From Verrucomicrobiota bacterium (lineage in GTDB: Bacteria > Verrucomicrobiota > Verrucomicrobiia > Opitutales > Oceanipulchritudinaceae): DNA of 32,049 nucleotides. The stretch covers positions 1 through 32,049 of the forward strand of contig JAJOKB010000050.1 in NCBI GenBank assembly GCA_021208135.1. The letters run 5' to 3'. The notes under the pieces are model-generated. The model did not search any database, was not told the origin of the DNA, and saw only the letters and a program-made list of their open reading frames with translations. Numbering within the stretch: the first letter of the stretch is position 1; every line of letters starts with the position of its first letter. The translations under genes and the position numbers were made by a program. Of the stretch, positions 19,938-27,953 are shown one piece after another.

Positions 19938-20839
19938 GGGTTGGACTTCAATTGAGCGAGTTCAGGATGCTCGGCCACCAAGCGTTGATAAGCGAGGCGA
20001 GCCTCATACGAGCGGGTGCTCCTGGGAAGCGTCTCATACAGTAAACGGTAGTAGTGCATGGCCAGAGGTATATCGTGCAACTCGCGCTCTGCGAGCCAGG
20101 CAATCCGCCAATAAAGCACGCCCAGTCTGCTCGGCTGCACGGCTCCTGTGTTAGCAGTGCGGATCATAGCGTACACGCTGCTACCAGCGTCTTCCAAAAA
20201 GTTCCAATAATTTTCGCCCAGAAAATTCCACAAAGCGGGTTCAATCTGTGGATTGGCACCGCGCTCCAGGTGTGCCCTCAGTTCCTGAAAAGCAGCGCGT
20301 AGACGTTCAGGGTGGTCGCGATCGAACAAGCTGTTGGCAGCAATCCTTCCAGCCGCCTCATCCGCTTCAGGTGTCCCCGGCAAGGTGGTGAGCACCTGAC
20401 GATAATGATTCAAGGCAGTAACGGTATCCACTCGGTCTCCCGGGAAGTTTTCCATTTCTGCAATACGCCCCAGATTAAGGTGTGCACGGCCCCAATATAC
20501 AGACTCTGCAGTTTTGGTAGTGGTTATCTCGGTAAAGAGGCGAGTGGCTTCAGCAATGTTATTGCGGTTGGGTGGCAATGAGTGCCAAAAAGTGGTTGCC
20601 AGGCCAAAGGTAGCCAAGGCCCAATCCTCAGAACCCTGTTCGGTGCCCCGGCGAATGTGTGCGTAAATGGGATTGGCACGGTCAAAGTCAAAAATGGAAA
20701 CCAGCGAAGCCGCTTCCGACTTCAGCTCTGCCACTTCCTCTTCGCTCAAAAGGGCATCCGCAGGCTTGCGCGCGCAACCGCTCACCATGGCCAAAGCCAC
20801 TAGCACTGCCAATAATTTTAGAAATCCGGGGTATATCAT
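19934..20839 (-). CDS. TPR-containing lipoprotein of the sugar transport locus
   Basis: 301 residues. The signal sequence ends in lipobox 'VSGC' with Cys22 as the lipidated residue. The rest is alpha-helical with tetratricopeptide-like helices, for example 'AHLNLGRIAEMENFPGDRVD', 'ALNHYRQVLTTLPGTPEADE' and 'PLAMHYYRLLYETLPRS'. Start ATG 20839 has AAGGA eight bases upstream. Its stop overlaps the start of the binding-protein gene by four bases, so the two are translationally coupled. That coupling suggests it works with the binding protein, perhaps as a scaffold for it or the permease in the periplasm. No enzymatic motif is seen. The frame is intact. Confidence 0.82.
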   Translation of the reverse strand: MIYPGFLKLLAVLVALAMVSGCARKPADALLSEEEVAELKSEAASLVSIFDFDRANPIYAHIRRGTEQGSEDWALATFGLATTFWHSLPPNRNNIAEATRLFTEITTTKTAESVYWGRAHLNLGRIAEMENFPGDRVDTVTALNHYRQVLTTLPGTPEADEAAGRIAANSLFDRDHPERLRAAFQELRAHLERGANPQIEPALWNFLGENYWNFLEDAGSSVYAMIRTANTGAVQPSRLGVLYWRIAWLAERELHDIPLAMHYYRLLYETLPRSTRSYEARLAYQRLVAEHPELAQLKSNP

Positions 20840-20879
20840 GAAGGTGTTCCTTTATGGAGTCTGGCCGTATAGTTCCAAA

Positions 20880-20902
20880 GGTTGTGGCCTTAGGCCACAA
20901 CC
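20880..20902 (-). other. Perfect intergenic stem-loop between xylanase and TPR lipoprotein genes
   Basis: GGTTGTGGCC and GGCCACAACC flank a 3-base centre, giving a GC-rich 10-bp stem. On the transcribed minus strand only three T residues follow, so it is a weak terminator at best. Between two co-directional operon genes such a hairpin often sets mRNA stability or partial termination, giving different levels of the upstream and downstream products (inference). Confidence 0.55.
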
Positions 20903-20921
20903 GCGGTGGTTTACCGTAAAA

Positions 20922-22772
20922 TCAATGATACTCCGGTCTGAATTCAACCGGATGCAGGATGATCGTGACGTCGAGACCATTCGCGTCCAACTCAACGCGC
21001 CGAACCGAAGCGGGGCGATCAGCCAGTTCCACTTTAATCTCATGGCGTCCATGAAAAGCTCTGACTGAGGCGGTGCCATCGACGTCGGACTGCAGGTTGG
21101 CTCTGGTCCACCATTCCTTCAGTACCAGTTGCTCGTAGGCGGCGAGATTGGGCTTGGGCGTCCAATCGCGCAGGAACATGGCACCTCGGTCACCAAACCA
21201 ATGGGCACCGCCCCAAAATCCCCACATGAGGAAGGATTTGGTCGCGGGATGTGCGAACCACGCGGTCAGGAAATCACGGGTATAGTCTGCCTGAATTTCG
21301 TCATTGGGGAAGTTGGTATCAAACTCGGTCACGGCCATGGGCAATCCAGTGGCGGCGTACATTTCGTCCAGAATTTCCCAAATGGTTTCGGGCGGAGTCA
21401 ATCGATCCGACCAAAAGTGCGATTGAAACCCGATGACATCGGGCAGACCGTCGTACTTGCGCAAGTCTTCAATCAAACGACTGATTCCCTGACGTTGGCG
21501 CGGGCTACCACCATTGCCGACCAAATCAAAATCATTGAGCAACAGCGTGTGATTGGGCAGTTCTTCGCGGGCGGTGCGAAACCATTCAGCCACTGCCTTA
21601 GTGCCCAAAATATCAATAATATGGCGGTGGCTCATCGGTTCGTTCAAAACATCCCAGGCATGGGTTCGATCCCGGGTGGCCGAGGCTACGTCGCGAATGT
21701 GCCGCAGGATCGTTGCTTGCAGCTTTTGCGGATCATTTTCCAGTTGGCGCAACCAGCGCGGGGTTTGGCTCCAACTGGCCCATACCAGGGTATGACCCTT
21801 GGCTGGCAGGTCGTGGTTGCGCAACCAATCCAGCGCGTCCAGTGTCGCCTGTTGACTGAAGCGAGGTACTGCGCCGCCCCAAAGGTGCCACTTGAGATCG
21901 TTTTCGAACACAACGTGATTAAACAGACGCAGCACTTCCTGCCGGTAGCGTTCGTTGTCGCGCAAAAATTGTTCGCGCGTCATGGTTGGATCGACAAAGG
22001 GAATGTCCGCATCAACTATGCGCGAGGCTACCACTGCTGTGCCGAAAGGGTAACCATGGCGTAATTGATTGACAGTTACCTTGGCTCCTTCCACAGGGGC
22101 ACCGAATACGTCAATGACCTTGATGTTTAAATCTGCCTTGCGGTAGCGGTCTATGCGTCTGGCTGCCTCAGCGCGCCAGGGTGCATCCAATTCCTGTCCG
22201 GCATAGGCAAGGGTAGGGGCAAACTGTTCACCCTCGCGCAAGCTGCGTAAACGCAGATTGCGCACCGCCACCGGTTGATCAAAAAATGATGGCGAGAACA
22301 CCAGACCCCAGGTGTCCAAATCCGAGTCATTGGCCGGGATGGGGATTTGGAATGTTTCCCAATCCTCACCTGCCAGCAAAATATGGCGAAACTGTGAGTC
22401 CAACCTCAGGCCCTCTCCGAGTGGCAGGCGTACCACGTCCAGCACAAAGCCCGCTTGTCCGGATCTGCCTTCGGAGGGCACAGCCCGAATTTGACATTCC
22501 AAAACCAGGCGTTCGCCAGCTGGCAAGGGTTTATCCACTTCCAGCACGATACGCATCATGTTGCGGCCATCAGGCGAGGCCGGAGGTCTGGAAAACTCCC
22601 ACTCGGCGGCAGAAAAACTAACTTCGGCCAGGGGTAAATCCTGCCGCTGATGCAGTATGACAGGTTCTATTTCCGTTTGCTCGAGCCAAATAGCTCCGGC
22701 ATCCGATAGCGCTGGTGATATTGCCATGATTCCGGTAAGGATGGATGTTGTGATGTAGTGCTTTAGGGTCAT
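20922..22772 (-). CDS. Endo-1,4-beta-xylanase, glycoside hydrolase family 10
   Basis: 616 residues with an intact frame. The N-terminus carries a signal peptide ('HYITTSILTGIMAISPALSDAG'). Residues about 30-200 form a beta-rich region resembling a carbohydrate-binding module ('AAEWEFSRPPASPDGRNMMR'). The GH10 barrel starts near residue 215 ('RYRKADLNIKVIDVFG'). The acid/base is Glu378 in 'WDVLNEP' and the nucleophile is Glu483 in 'VTEFDTNF'. Other family blocks are 'FNHVVFENDLKWH' and 'GHTLVWASW'. It retains the full catalytic set and hydrolyses internal beta-1,4 bonds of xylan or a related glycan outside the cytoplasm. The ATG has no Shine-Dalgarno site; a TATAAT nine bases upstream suggests a leaderless message. 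It is the first structural gene after the AraC regulator and defines the likely target polymer of the locus. Confidence 0.95.
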   Translation of the reverse strand: MTLKHYITTSILTGIMAISPALSDAGAIWLEQTEIEPVILHQRQDLPLAEVSFSAAEWEFSRPPASPDGRNMMRIVLEVDKPLPAGERLVLECQIRAVPSEGRSGQAGFVLDVVRLPLGEGLRLDSQFRHILLAGEDWETFQIPIPANDSDLDTWGLVFSPSFFDQPVAVRNLRLRSLREGEQFAPTLAYAGQELDAPWRAEAARRIDRYRKADLNIKVIDVFGAPVEGAKVTVNQLRHGYPFGTAVVASRIVDADIPFVDPTMTREQFLRDNERYRQEVLRLFNHVVFENDLKWHLWGGAVPRFSQQATLDALDWLRNHDLPAKGHTLVWASWSQTPRWLRQLENDPQKLQATILRHIRDVASATRDRTHAWDVLNEPMSHRHIIDILGTKAVAEWFRTAREELPNHTLLLNDFDLVGNGGSPRQRQGISRLIEDLRKYDGLPDVIGFQSHFWSDRLTPPETIWEILDEMYAATGLPMAVTEFDTNFPNDEIQADYTRDFLTAWFAHPATKSFLMWGFWGGAHWFGDRGAMFLRDWTPKPNLAAYEQLVLKEWWTRANLQSDVDGTASVRAFHGRHEIKVELADRPASVRRVELDANGLDVTIILHPVEFRPEYH

Positions 22773-22780
22773 AACTATTT

Positions 22781-22786
22781 ATTATA
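22781..22786 (-). promoter_or_regulatory. Consensus -10 box for the xylanase gene
   Basis: TATAAT (minus strand) ends nine bases before ATG 22772, so a transcript would begin almost at the start codon. No good -35 hexamer is seen about 17 bases upstream, which would fit an activator-dependent promoter under the adjacent AraC protein (inference). Confidence 0.45.
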
Positions 22787-22823
22787 TGAATTCAGCTTGG
22801 ATCACCGTGCGAAAAACACCGCG

Positions 22824-22835
22824 TGCAACCTTGCA
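22824..22835. promoter_or_regulatory. Inverted repeat TGCAA-CC-TTGCA, candidate operator
   Basis: A perfect 5-bp inverted repeat with a 2-base centre lies about 38-50 bases upstream of the proposed -10 box of the xylanase gene, a suitable place for an activator. It sits between the AraC gene and its likely first target. Assignment is positional only. Confidence 0.35.
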
Positions 22836-22850
22836 TAGTAACTTTAGATC

Positions 22851-23744
22851 TCAGGTTGTCTTAAGGGCTTGTCGGGGACCCTTGCCATAGGTTGAAGTGA
22901 AGACTCGGAAAAATTGCGCATAGCTGCCAAATCCCGCGCCATAAACGGCATCCAGCAGGCCCTTTTGGCCACTTTTTCGATATAATTTCCAAAATTTGCT
23001 GATGCGAATCGAGTTGCGATAGCGCGACAAGGTCACCCCTATTTGCTTATGAAAGATGCGGCTCAGATAGGCATCACTGACGCCGCAGTGGCGGGCGAGA
23101 GTTGCAATATCCGCATCGGCAACCGGTTCAAGGTTAATGTATTCCAGAGCTTTCCGTACCGCAGGGTGCAGTGCGATGGCATTTTTGGATTTGTTGTGGC
23201 CTTGTTGCAGACGCCATGCGAACAACAGAATATGCCTCAATCCGGCATTCAGCCAATCCGGATCATTGTGTTTGAAAGTGAACTGCCCGCTTAGCCCGAA
23301 TCCCGCTTCCCTGTTGAGCACATCGGCGTCAAGACCATCAGCAATCAATGCATCCATCTCTTGGCGCAAGGTATCGAAATCCCTTGGGGACAAGTCAGTA
23401 TGTAACACCATACCTGAGGCGTGTTTTTGTTTCTTTAATCCGCTGTACCTTTCTCCGCGACAGGATCGTTGAATAAGCCCTGGTTTGAACACTGCCACGT
23501 AATAGGCCGCATCCGCCGAACGATCCACGAGTTGATGTTCCTGTGCTGGAAACATCCACAATAACTCCCCCTTTTTAAACGTGTACCTTCTTCCATCCAC
23601 CACATAAGTGATGGATCCTTGCGCCACCAGATTGAGTTCTAATTCTATATGGTGGTGGGGGCGCAGTACCGGAGGATTGCGAACGGATTCCGCCAGGAAT
23701 AAAAACCCTTCATAGGCTGGCCCAAGTTTTAAATCTTCCAGCAT
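22851..23744 (-). CDS. AraC-family transcriptional regulator with N-terminal cupin domain
   Basis: 297 residues. The first about 100 residues are cupin-like ('RPHHHIELELNLVAQGSITYVV' region, then 'GELLWMFPAQEHQL'), the sugar-sensing part in this family. The C-terminal about 100 residues hold two helix-turn-helix motifs: 'DIATLARHCGVSDAYLSRIF', and a second unit around 'LLDAVYGAGFGSYAQFFRVF' followed by 'YGKGPRQA'. It lies 78 bases upstream of the xylanase gene on the same strand and is its most probable regulator. ATG 23744 is preceded by AGGGA at six bases, and that site lies in the 3' arm of a hairpin (23752-23766). No frameshift is seen. Confidence 0.92.
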   Translation of the reverse strand: MLEDLKLGPAYEGFLFLAESVRNPPVLRPHHHIELELNLVAQGSITYVVDGRRYTFKKGELLWMFPAQEHQLVDRSADAAYYVAVFKPGLIQRSCRGERYSGLKKQKHASGMVLHTDLSPRDFDTLRQEMDALIADGLDADVLNREAGFGLSGQFTFKHNDPDWLNAGLRHILLFAWRLQQGHNKSKNAIALHPAVRKALEYINLEPVADADIATLARHCGVSDAYLSRIFHKQIGVTLSRYRNSIRISKFWKLYRKSGQKGLLDAVYGAGFGSYAQFFRVFTSTYGKGPRQALKTT

Positions 23745-23751
23745 GGCTAGT

Positions 23752-23766
23752 CCCTGAAAATCAGGG
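23752..23766 (-). promoter_or_regulatory. Hairpin overlapping the Shine-Dalgarno site of the AraC gene
   Basis: CCCTGA and TCAGGG pair around a 3-base loop. Three G of the AGGGA ribosome-binding site (23755-23751) are in the stem, so folding would restrict translation initiation. It might equally be a DNA operator because it is a perfect palindrome. A TTGACA at 23809-23804 (minus) could be a -35 box for this gene, but no matching -10 is seen. Confidence 0.4.
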
Positions 23767-23960
23767 CCAAGCCCTTTGAGCTGTCCTTATGTCTGTAAGT
23801 CAGTGTCAAAGTCATTACCTTTCCACTAAATCCTCCGCAAACAGGGCTTGTCGAGTCATCTCGGGTCTCGTGCCCGGTTATTTATTGATACAGTAAACTA
23901 ACATTACTAGATCGATCGTGGTGAGGGGTGGACCGCGCGTGTGGAGCGAGGATTTTCGAG

Positions 23961-25118
23961 TTATTGTTGAATAAGGGCAGCGGTGATTTTTTGGCAGGCA
24001 GCGGGGGCGATGTGTTTGGCAAGTTGGCGGTGGATGGGGTGTAAAGCTTGCCAGACCGCCGTGGGCCACAATGAGGTGCGCAAAAGCTGGGTTAGGGCAG
24101 GGGGCCACCATTGTGCCTTATTCAGGCCCTTAAAATCCAGAAGTCTTTGGCTCCCGGATTCACCAAAAGTGCCGATGCGCAGGTTGCCGAGCAAATGGCG
24201 TAAATCTGCATCAGGATAAAGGGCAGACTTTAACAAGGTGGCCATGGCCTGCTCACGGGAGATAACCTCGGGATGCTCGCTGGCGAACCGCATAATACCT
24301 GACCGGATGGCGGAAAAATGGGCTATTTGCTGTGGATCCAAGGTTTGGTTGGCGAACTTTGGGGTGCATCCACCCGCTGGGTCGGGCTCAAAAGCAATCA
24401 GACTCAGTTCATCGCCAGCGGTAAATATTTCAGTGAAATACACCAATTGTGACATGGTTGCCAACCAGGAGGGGAAAGATTGGGGGTCACAGCAATAACC
24501 AAATCTTTGCGGACCGGCATCCAGCAGCGCGAGGTAGTAGCCTGAAATGTCGGGACGCCGCGAACCTTGCCAAAGCGACTCATGCTGCAAAAGCGTTTGC
24601 ATGGTGCCATGCCAGCCCACATCGACCAAGGCGACATGATCCCCAGATACGGTTGACTTCAGGTAACGTTGCATGCCCAGAAGTTCTTGTTGCGCCTGCT
24701 GCCCCAGTTGAAGTTGGAGTCGCAGCAAGAGCCCTTTGATTTGGTCCTCATTCAGGGGTGCTGAGCTATCGTCGGAAATCTGATTCCTGAGATGTAAGCT
24801 AGCGACGATTTGTGCGGTTGTCATGCCCTTCATGCGGGATGCCAGAAACTGTAATTGATCGTCGTTAAGTTCCTGAGCAACAGCCATTTGCAGGGCACGT
24901 CTGGATATTAACCAATACTGCGTCGGAACAGTTGCGCTGGCATATCTTAATTTCCATACCTCATGGAAGATACGGGCATCCCTTGCCAGAAATAAAATAT
25001 GGTCAACAGGGCAGGCATCCAGTTGCTGCGCCAACCAATCAATAAAGCCACACACCAAAGGTCCACCTATACGATAACCGCAGTCTTCATAATCTGACAG
25101 TGTACGTTCGATAGCCAT
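23961..25118 (-). CDS. HAD-related protein of the COG5610 type (C-terminal region only)
   Basis: 385 residues, frame intact. The start 'DYGYRI-GPL..GF..WL' pattern appears as 'YEDCGYRIGGPLVCGFIDWL', followed by 'ILFLARDARIFHEV'. This resembles the conserved second half of the predicted HAD hydrolases often fused to or beside glycosyltransferases. The usual N-terminal HAD nucleophile motif (DxFDTLL-like) is absent, so this may be a stand-alone accessory domain or not a hydrolase. A further conserved patch is 'VALVDVGWHGTMQTLL'. It starts three bases after the glycosyltransferase stop, so the two are surely co-translated. The role is probably in surface polysaccharide or glycan decoration (inference). 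Confidence 0.65.
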   Translation of the reverse strand: MAIERTLSDYEDCGYRIGGPLVCGFIDWLAQQLDACPVDHILFLARDARIFHEVWKLRYASATVPTQYWLISRRALQMAVAQELNDDQLQFLASRMKGMTTAQIVASLHLRNQISDDSSAPLNEDQIKGLLLRLQLQLGQQAQQELLGMQRYLKSTVSGDHVALVDVGWHGTMQTLLQHESLWQGSRRPDISGYYLALLDAGPQRFGYCCDPQSFPSWLATMSQLVYFTEIFTAGDELSLIAFEPDPAGGCTPKFANQTLDPQQIAHFSAIRSGIMRFASEHPEVISREQAMATLLKSALYPDADLRHLLGNLRIGTFGESGSQRLLDFKGLNKAQWWPPALTQLLRTSLWPTAVWQALHPIHRQLAKHIAPAACQKITAALIQQ

Positions 25119-25121
25119 GGA

Positions 25122-26340
25122 TTACAGGTGCTTTTGAATCAGTCCGCGAACGGCAGATTCAAATACTTGAGGTGTAAAGTGAGCGTTGACGACATCCAGC
25201 GCGCTGTGGCCAATTTGTGCAGCGCGTTCCGGGTTTTGAATTACCGCTATAATGTGGCGTACAAAGCCCTTGGCGTCTTCCGCCAGCAAGCAATTGTCTG
25301 GGTGATGAAAGTGATCGCTTAATCCGCGCACGGCCGCAGGGGTAACGATCAGGCATTTGCCGTGAGACGCGGCTTCCAATACTTTAATGTTGGTTCCAGC
25401 GCCGCTCTGGATGGGGGCTATAACGGCAGCCGCGCCAGTATACCACGCGTTTAAGCAGGCAACGCGACCCACCACCTGAATGCCCGGTTGTTTTTGCCAT
25501 CGCCGTTGAAAGGTTGTGGGTAATCCGCCGCCAATAATTGCCAGTTTTAGGTCGGGCAGGGTGCTTTTTACCTCGGGCCACACTGAGCGCAAAAACCAAT
25601 CCATGGCCTCCCGGTTGGCACTGTAACCCAGGCTGCCGACAAACAACAGGTAACCCGGCGAATCAGGCCGCTTTTGCTCGCTGTTACTGGCATCGCTTGC
25701 CAACGACAGCCATGGAATGTTGGGCAGCCAGTGCGCAGCAGCCAAACCAGGGTGTCGCCGGTCCTCAGGATTGCTGACCCAGCAACCTTGTGCTTTGGGA
25801 AGCCAGGTCGCATAGGCACTGCGCGCAAAGCGCAAGCAGCGGCGCAACGCGAGCCGACGAATGGGGATTCACCAAAGGCAATCTAGCCTGGATACGATCC
25901 GGCGTGTAGTCATCCACATCCAGCAACCACCGTTGATGGCGGTGAAGGCCAAAATTCAACGCACTTTGCAGATAGCGCGATACAACCATATCATACCGGG
26001 TTAAATCGCCCAAAAGCCTTGTACTGGCTCTGTGTTCGCGCCAGCGATACCTTTCGGCATCCAGAAAAAATTCAATGTCTTCTCCAGGCCTTTTGGGCAG
26101 TAAACGTCTGAATAGGGCTGAGTTTTGTGCGCTTTGCAGTTCCTGCCTGGTTACCCAATAGACGTTGTCACAGACCGCAGATAACCAGCTGACAGCAACG
26201 GGAGGCGGCTGCCCCGGCACTATGAATGCGCAATCCACAGTCCCCATCTGCAACAAAATCTCCAACAAACGGCGTGTGCGCTGCGCACCACCTGAATCCG
26301 GTGGCTCCGGCGACTGCGTTGCAGTGAACAGGATGCGCAC
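25122..26340 (-). CDS. Glycosyltransferase, GT4-like (GT-B fold)
   Basis: The reconstructed length is about 406 residues. The N-terminus 'MRILFTATQSPEPPDSGGAQR' has the glycine-rich start of GT-B enzymes that transfer sugars from nucleotide donors. The C-terminal half contains 'YLLFVGSLGYSANREAMDWF', 'LKLAIIGGGLP' and the donor-site block 'IAPIQSGAGTNIKVLEAASH', all typical of GT4/group 1 transferases. The frame breaks at about 25855-25862; the restored junction reads 'VNPHSRRLALRRCLRFARSA'. The gene begins 12 bases after the adenosyltransferase stop and ends three bases before the COG5610-type gene. The sugar donor and acceptor are unknown. Confidence 0.85.
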
Positions 26341-26352
26341 GACTTTTCCCGG

Positions 26353-26879
26353 TTACACACCCAAACGCTTGCGCGACCTTGTAAATGCAACCAGTCCGAT
26401 AACCGGTTCAAAGTTTTGAGATGCAGCTCGGTCACAACCGTGGGATGACTGCGCGAAAGGCTGTAAAACCGCGCGCTCAGCGGTGCGGCAAATAGCTCCG
26501 GCACTCGCCAAAACCGCTCTTCCTGATGTTCACCAGGCCATTCCCAACCAGTTTGACGCGGCAAGATGTTTTCCAAGGCCTGAATCTCGGCATCCAACTC
26601 CACCAGTAACTCAGCACGCAAACCATTGTAGCCCGCCTTGGCAAACCGGTCACGCATGCCTTCCGGAATGGCAATCTCCGCCATGATACAACTTAAATCT
26701 TCCTGAATGCGCCTCAGGCGAGGGGAGAGATCGACACTAAAGGCCCGGGCTATTCCCAAGGCCTTCAGCAACTCGTCCAATCGACCATTCGCTTCAATCT
26801 GCGCATGATCCTTGGGCACCCGTATATTGAACAACAAACTGGTGCTTCCGAGATCACCCTTGCGCGTGCTGATACTCAT
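26353..26879 (-). CDS. PduO-like ATP:cob(I)alamin adenosyltransferase, divergent
   Basis: About 175 residues, the normal PduO length. The N-terminal ATP-binding segment 'STRKGDLGSTSLLFNIRVPK' corresponds to the family's T-R-x-G-D-x-G-x-T...RV.K motif. 'IEANGRLDELLKALG', 'RRIQEDLSCIMAEIA' and 'LNRLSDWL' are the further family blocks. The usual R-x-x-C-R-x-x-E-R-R helix before 'LNRLSD' is not apparent, being replaced by 'SARFYSLSRSHPTVVTELHL', so activity is uncertain. The long reading into the glycosyltransferase gene (to 26220) results from an apparent missing base near 26370-26390. Restoring it gives a C-terminus '..RSRKRLGV' and a TAA at 26355-26353. No Shine-Dalgarno site is seen. Confidence 0.72.
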
Positions 26880-26913
26880 TCAATTAGACATAATGTATAT
26901 TGTGCGAAAACTA

Positions 26914-27953
26914 TCAATTTCCGCGACGGATTTGGTCCCAAATTCTGATATACAGTTGATTATCAGCGCCCAGGTCGCGAATGAACTCTGCATTTTTCAA
27001 TTTTTCTTCGGGGATGAAGATGGCCTCATCGTTGAGGGTTTCCTCGCTGAGGAAAGGAATGGCGGCCTTATTGGGAGCGAGGTAATAAACGTATTCCATA
27101 TTTTGAGCGGAGACCTCACCCTCGAGAAGGAAGTTGATAAAAGCGGCGGCCAAAGGAACGTTGCGGGCGTCGTGAGGGATGACGAAGTAATCGGTTATTG
27201 ATAGCGAAGCCCTCCTGTGGGAGCATGAACCGTACAGCGGGTTCGTCATCATGATCATGCGAATATCGCCGCTGTATCCGTGAGCGACCCAGAAAGAGCC
27301 GCTGGCTAGATCGTTGCGATAAGCCTCATTGTCAAATTTTGGCGACATTGTTGCGCCAGCGCAGGACGACATCGCGTGCTTCTTCCAGTTCAGCTACGTT
27401 GGTGGTGTTGAGGCTGTATCCGAGGAATTTGAGGGCTGCGCCGATGGTTTCGCGCATATCGTTGAGCAGCATCATACGGCCGGATAGATCTGCGCGGTCA
27501 AAGACTGCCCAGGTTGGTTCCAAATTGCTGATGCGGTCACCCCTGTAGCCGATACCTGTGGCAACCATCATGTATGGTACACTATAACGCATTTCCTTAT
27601 CCATGGCCAAGTTGGTCAAATAATCGGGATCGATGTTGGCAAGATTTGGAATTAGCTCGTGCGGGATGGGTTGGATCAGCCCCTCCTGATACATCAGCAG
27701 AGCCATGTATCCCGAGGGAAAAATCAGGTCATAGCCCCCCTGCTCCGGCGCGAATTTTGGCGTACATGGACTCGTTTGAGTCGAAAGTATCGATGCGGAT
27801 GCGCACATTATTTTCGCGTTCGAACTGACGGATCAGATCAGGATCGATGTATTCAGCCCAATTGAAAACGTAGAGTGTTTCACGCCGCTCGCCGCAAGCG
27901 GTGAGCAAGAAGATGACGGGCAACCACAAGAGATGGATCAGGTACTTTTTCAT
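26914..27953 (-). CDS. potD: Spermidine/putrescine-binding lipoprotein PotD
   Basis: The reconstructed length is about 346 residues. The signal sequence ends in lipobox 'LLTAC' with Cys20. The mature start 'LYVFNWAEYIDPDLIRQFE' is highly typical of PotD/PotF. 'GGYDLIFPSGYM' and 'YSVPYMMVATGIGY' are further family blocks. It captures polyamines in the periplasm for the PotB/PotC channel. Frame breaks occur at a C6 run (27735-27740, five restores), at T4 27337-27340 (three restores), and as a compensating pair within 27185-27250, where the other frame gives 'DEPAVRFMLPQEGFAI'. The ATG overlaps the potC stop by four bases. Confidence 0.92.

Noticed and set aside
21129-22064. 311-residue plus-strand reading frame opposite the xylanase
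   Set aside because: It lies wholly antisense to a well-supported GH10 gene, lacks recognisable motifs and reflects codon shadowing.
23878-24111. Small Pro/Thr-rich minus-strand reading frame overlapping the end of the COG5610-like gene
   Set aside because: It is an out-of-frame shadow of the intact gene with no start signal or motif.
26220-26352. Longer adenosyltransferase C-terminus overlapping the glycosyltransferase gene
   Set aside because: The Cys/Arg-rich tail is not family-like; one restored base gives a natural end at 26353, just before the next ATG.
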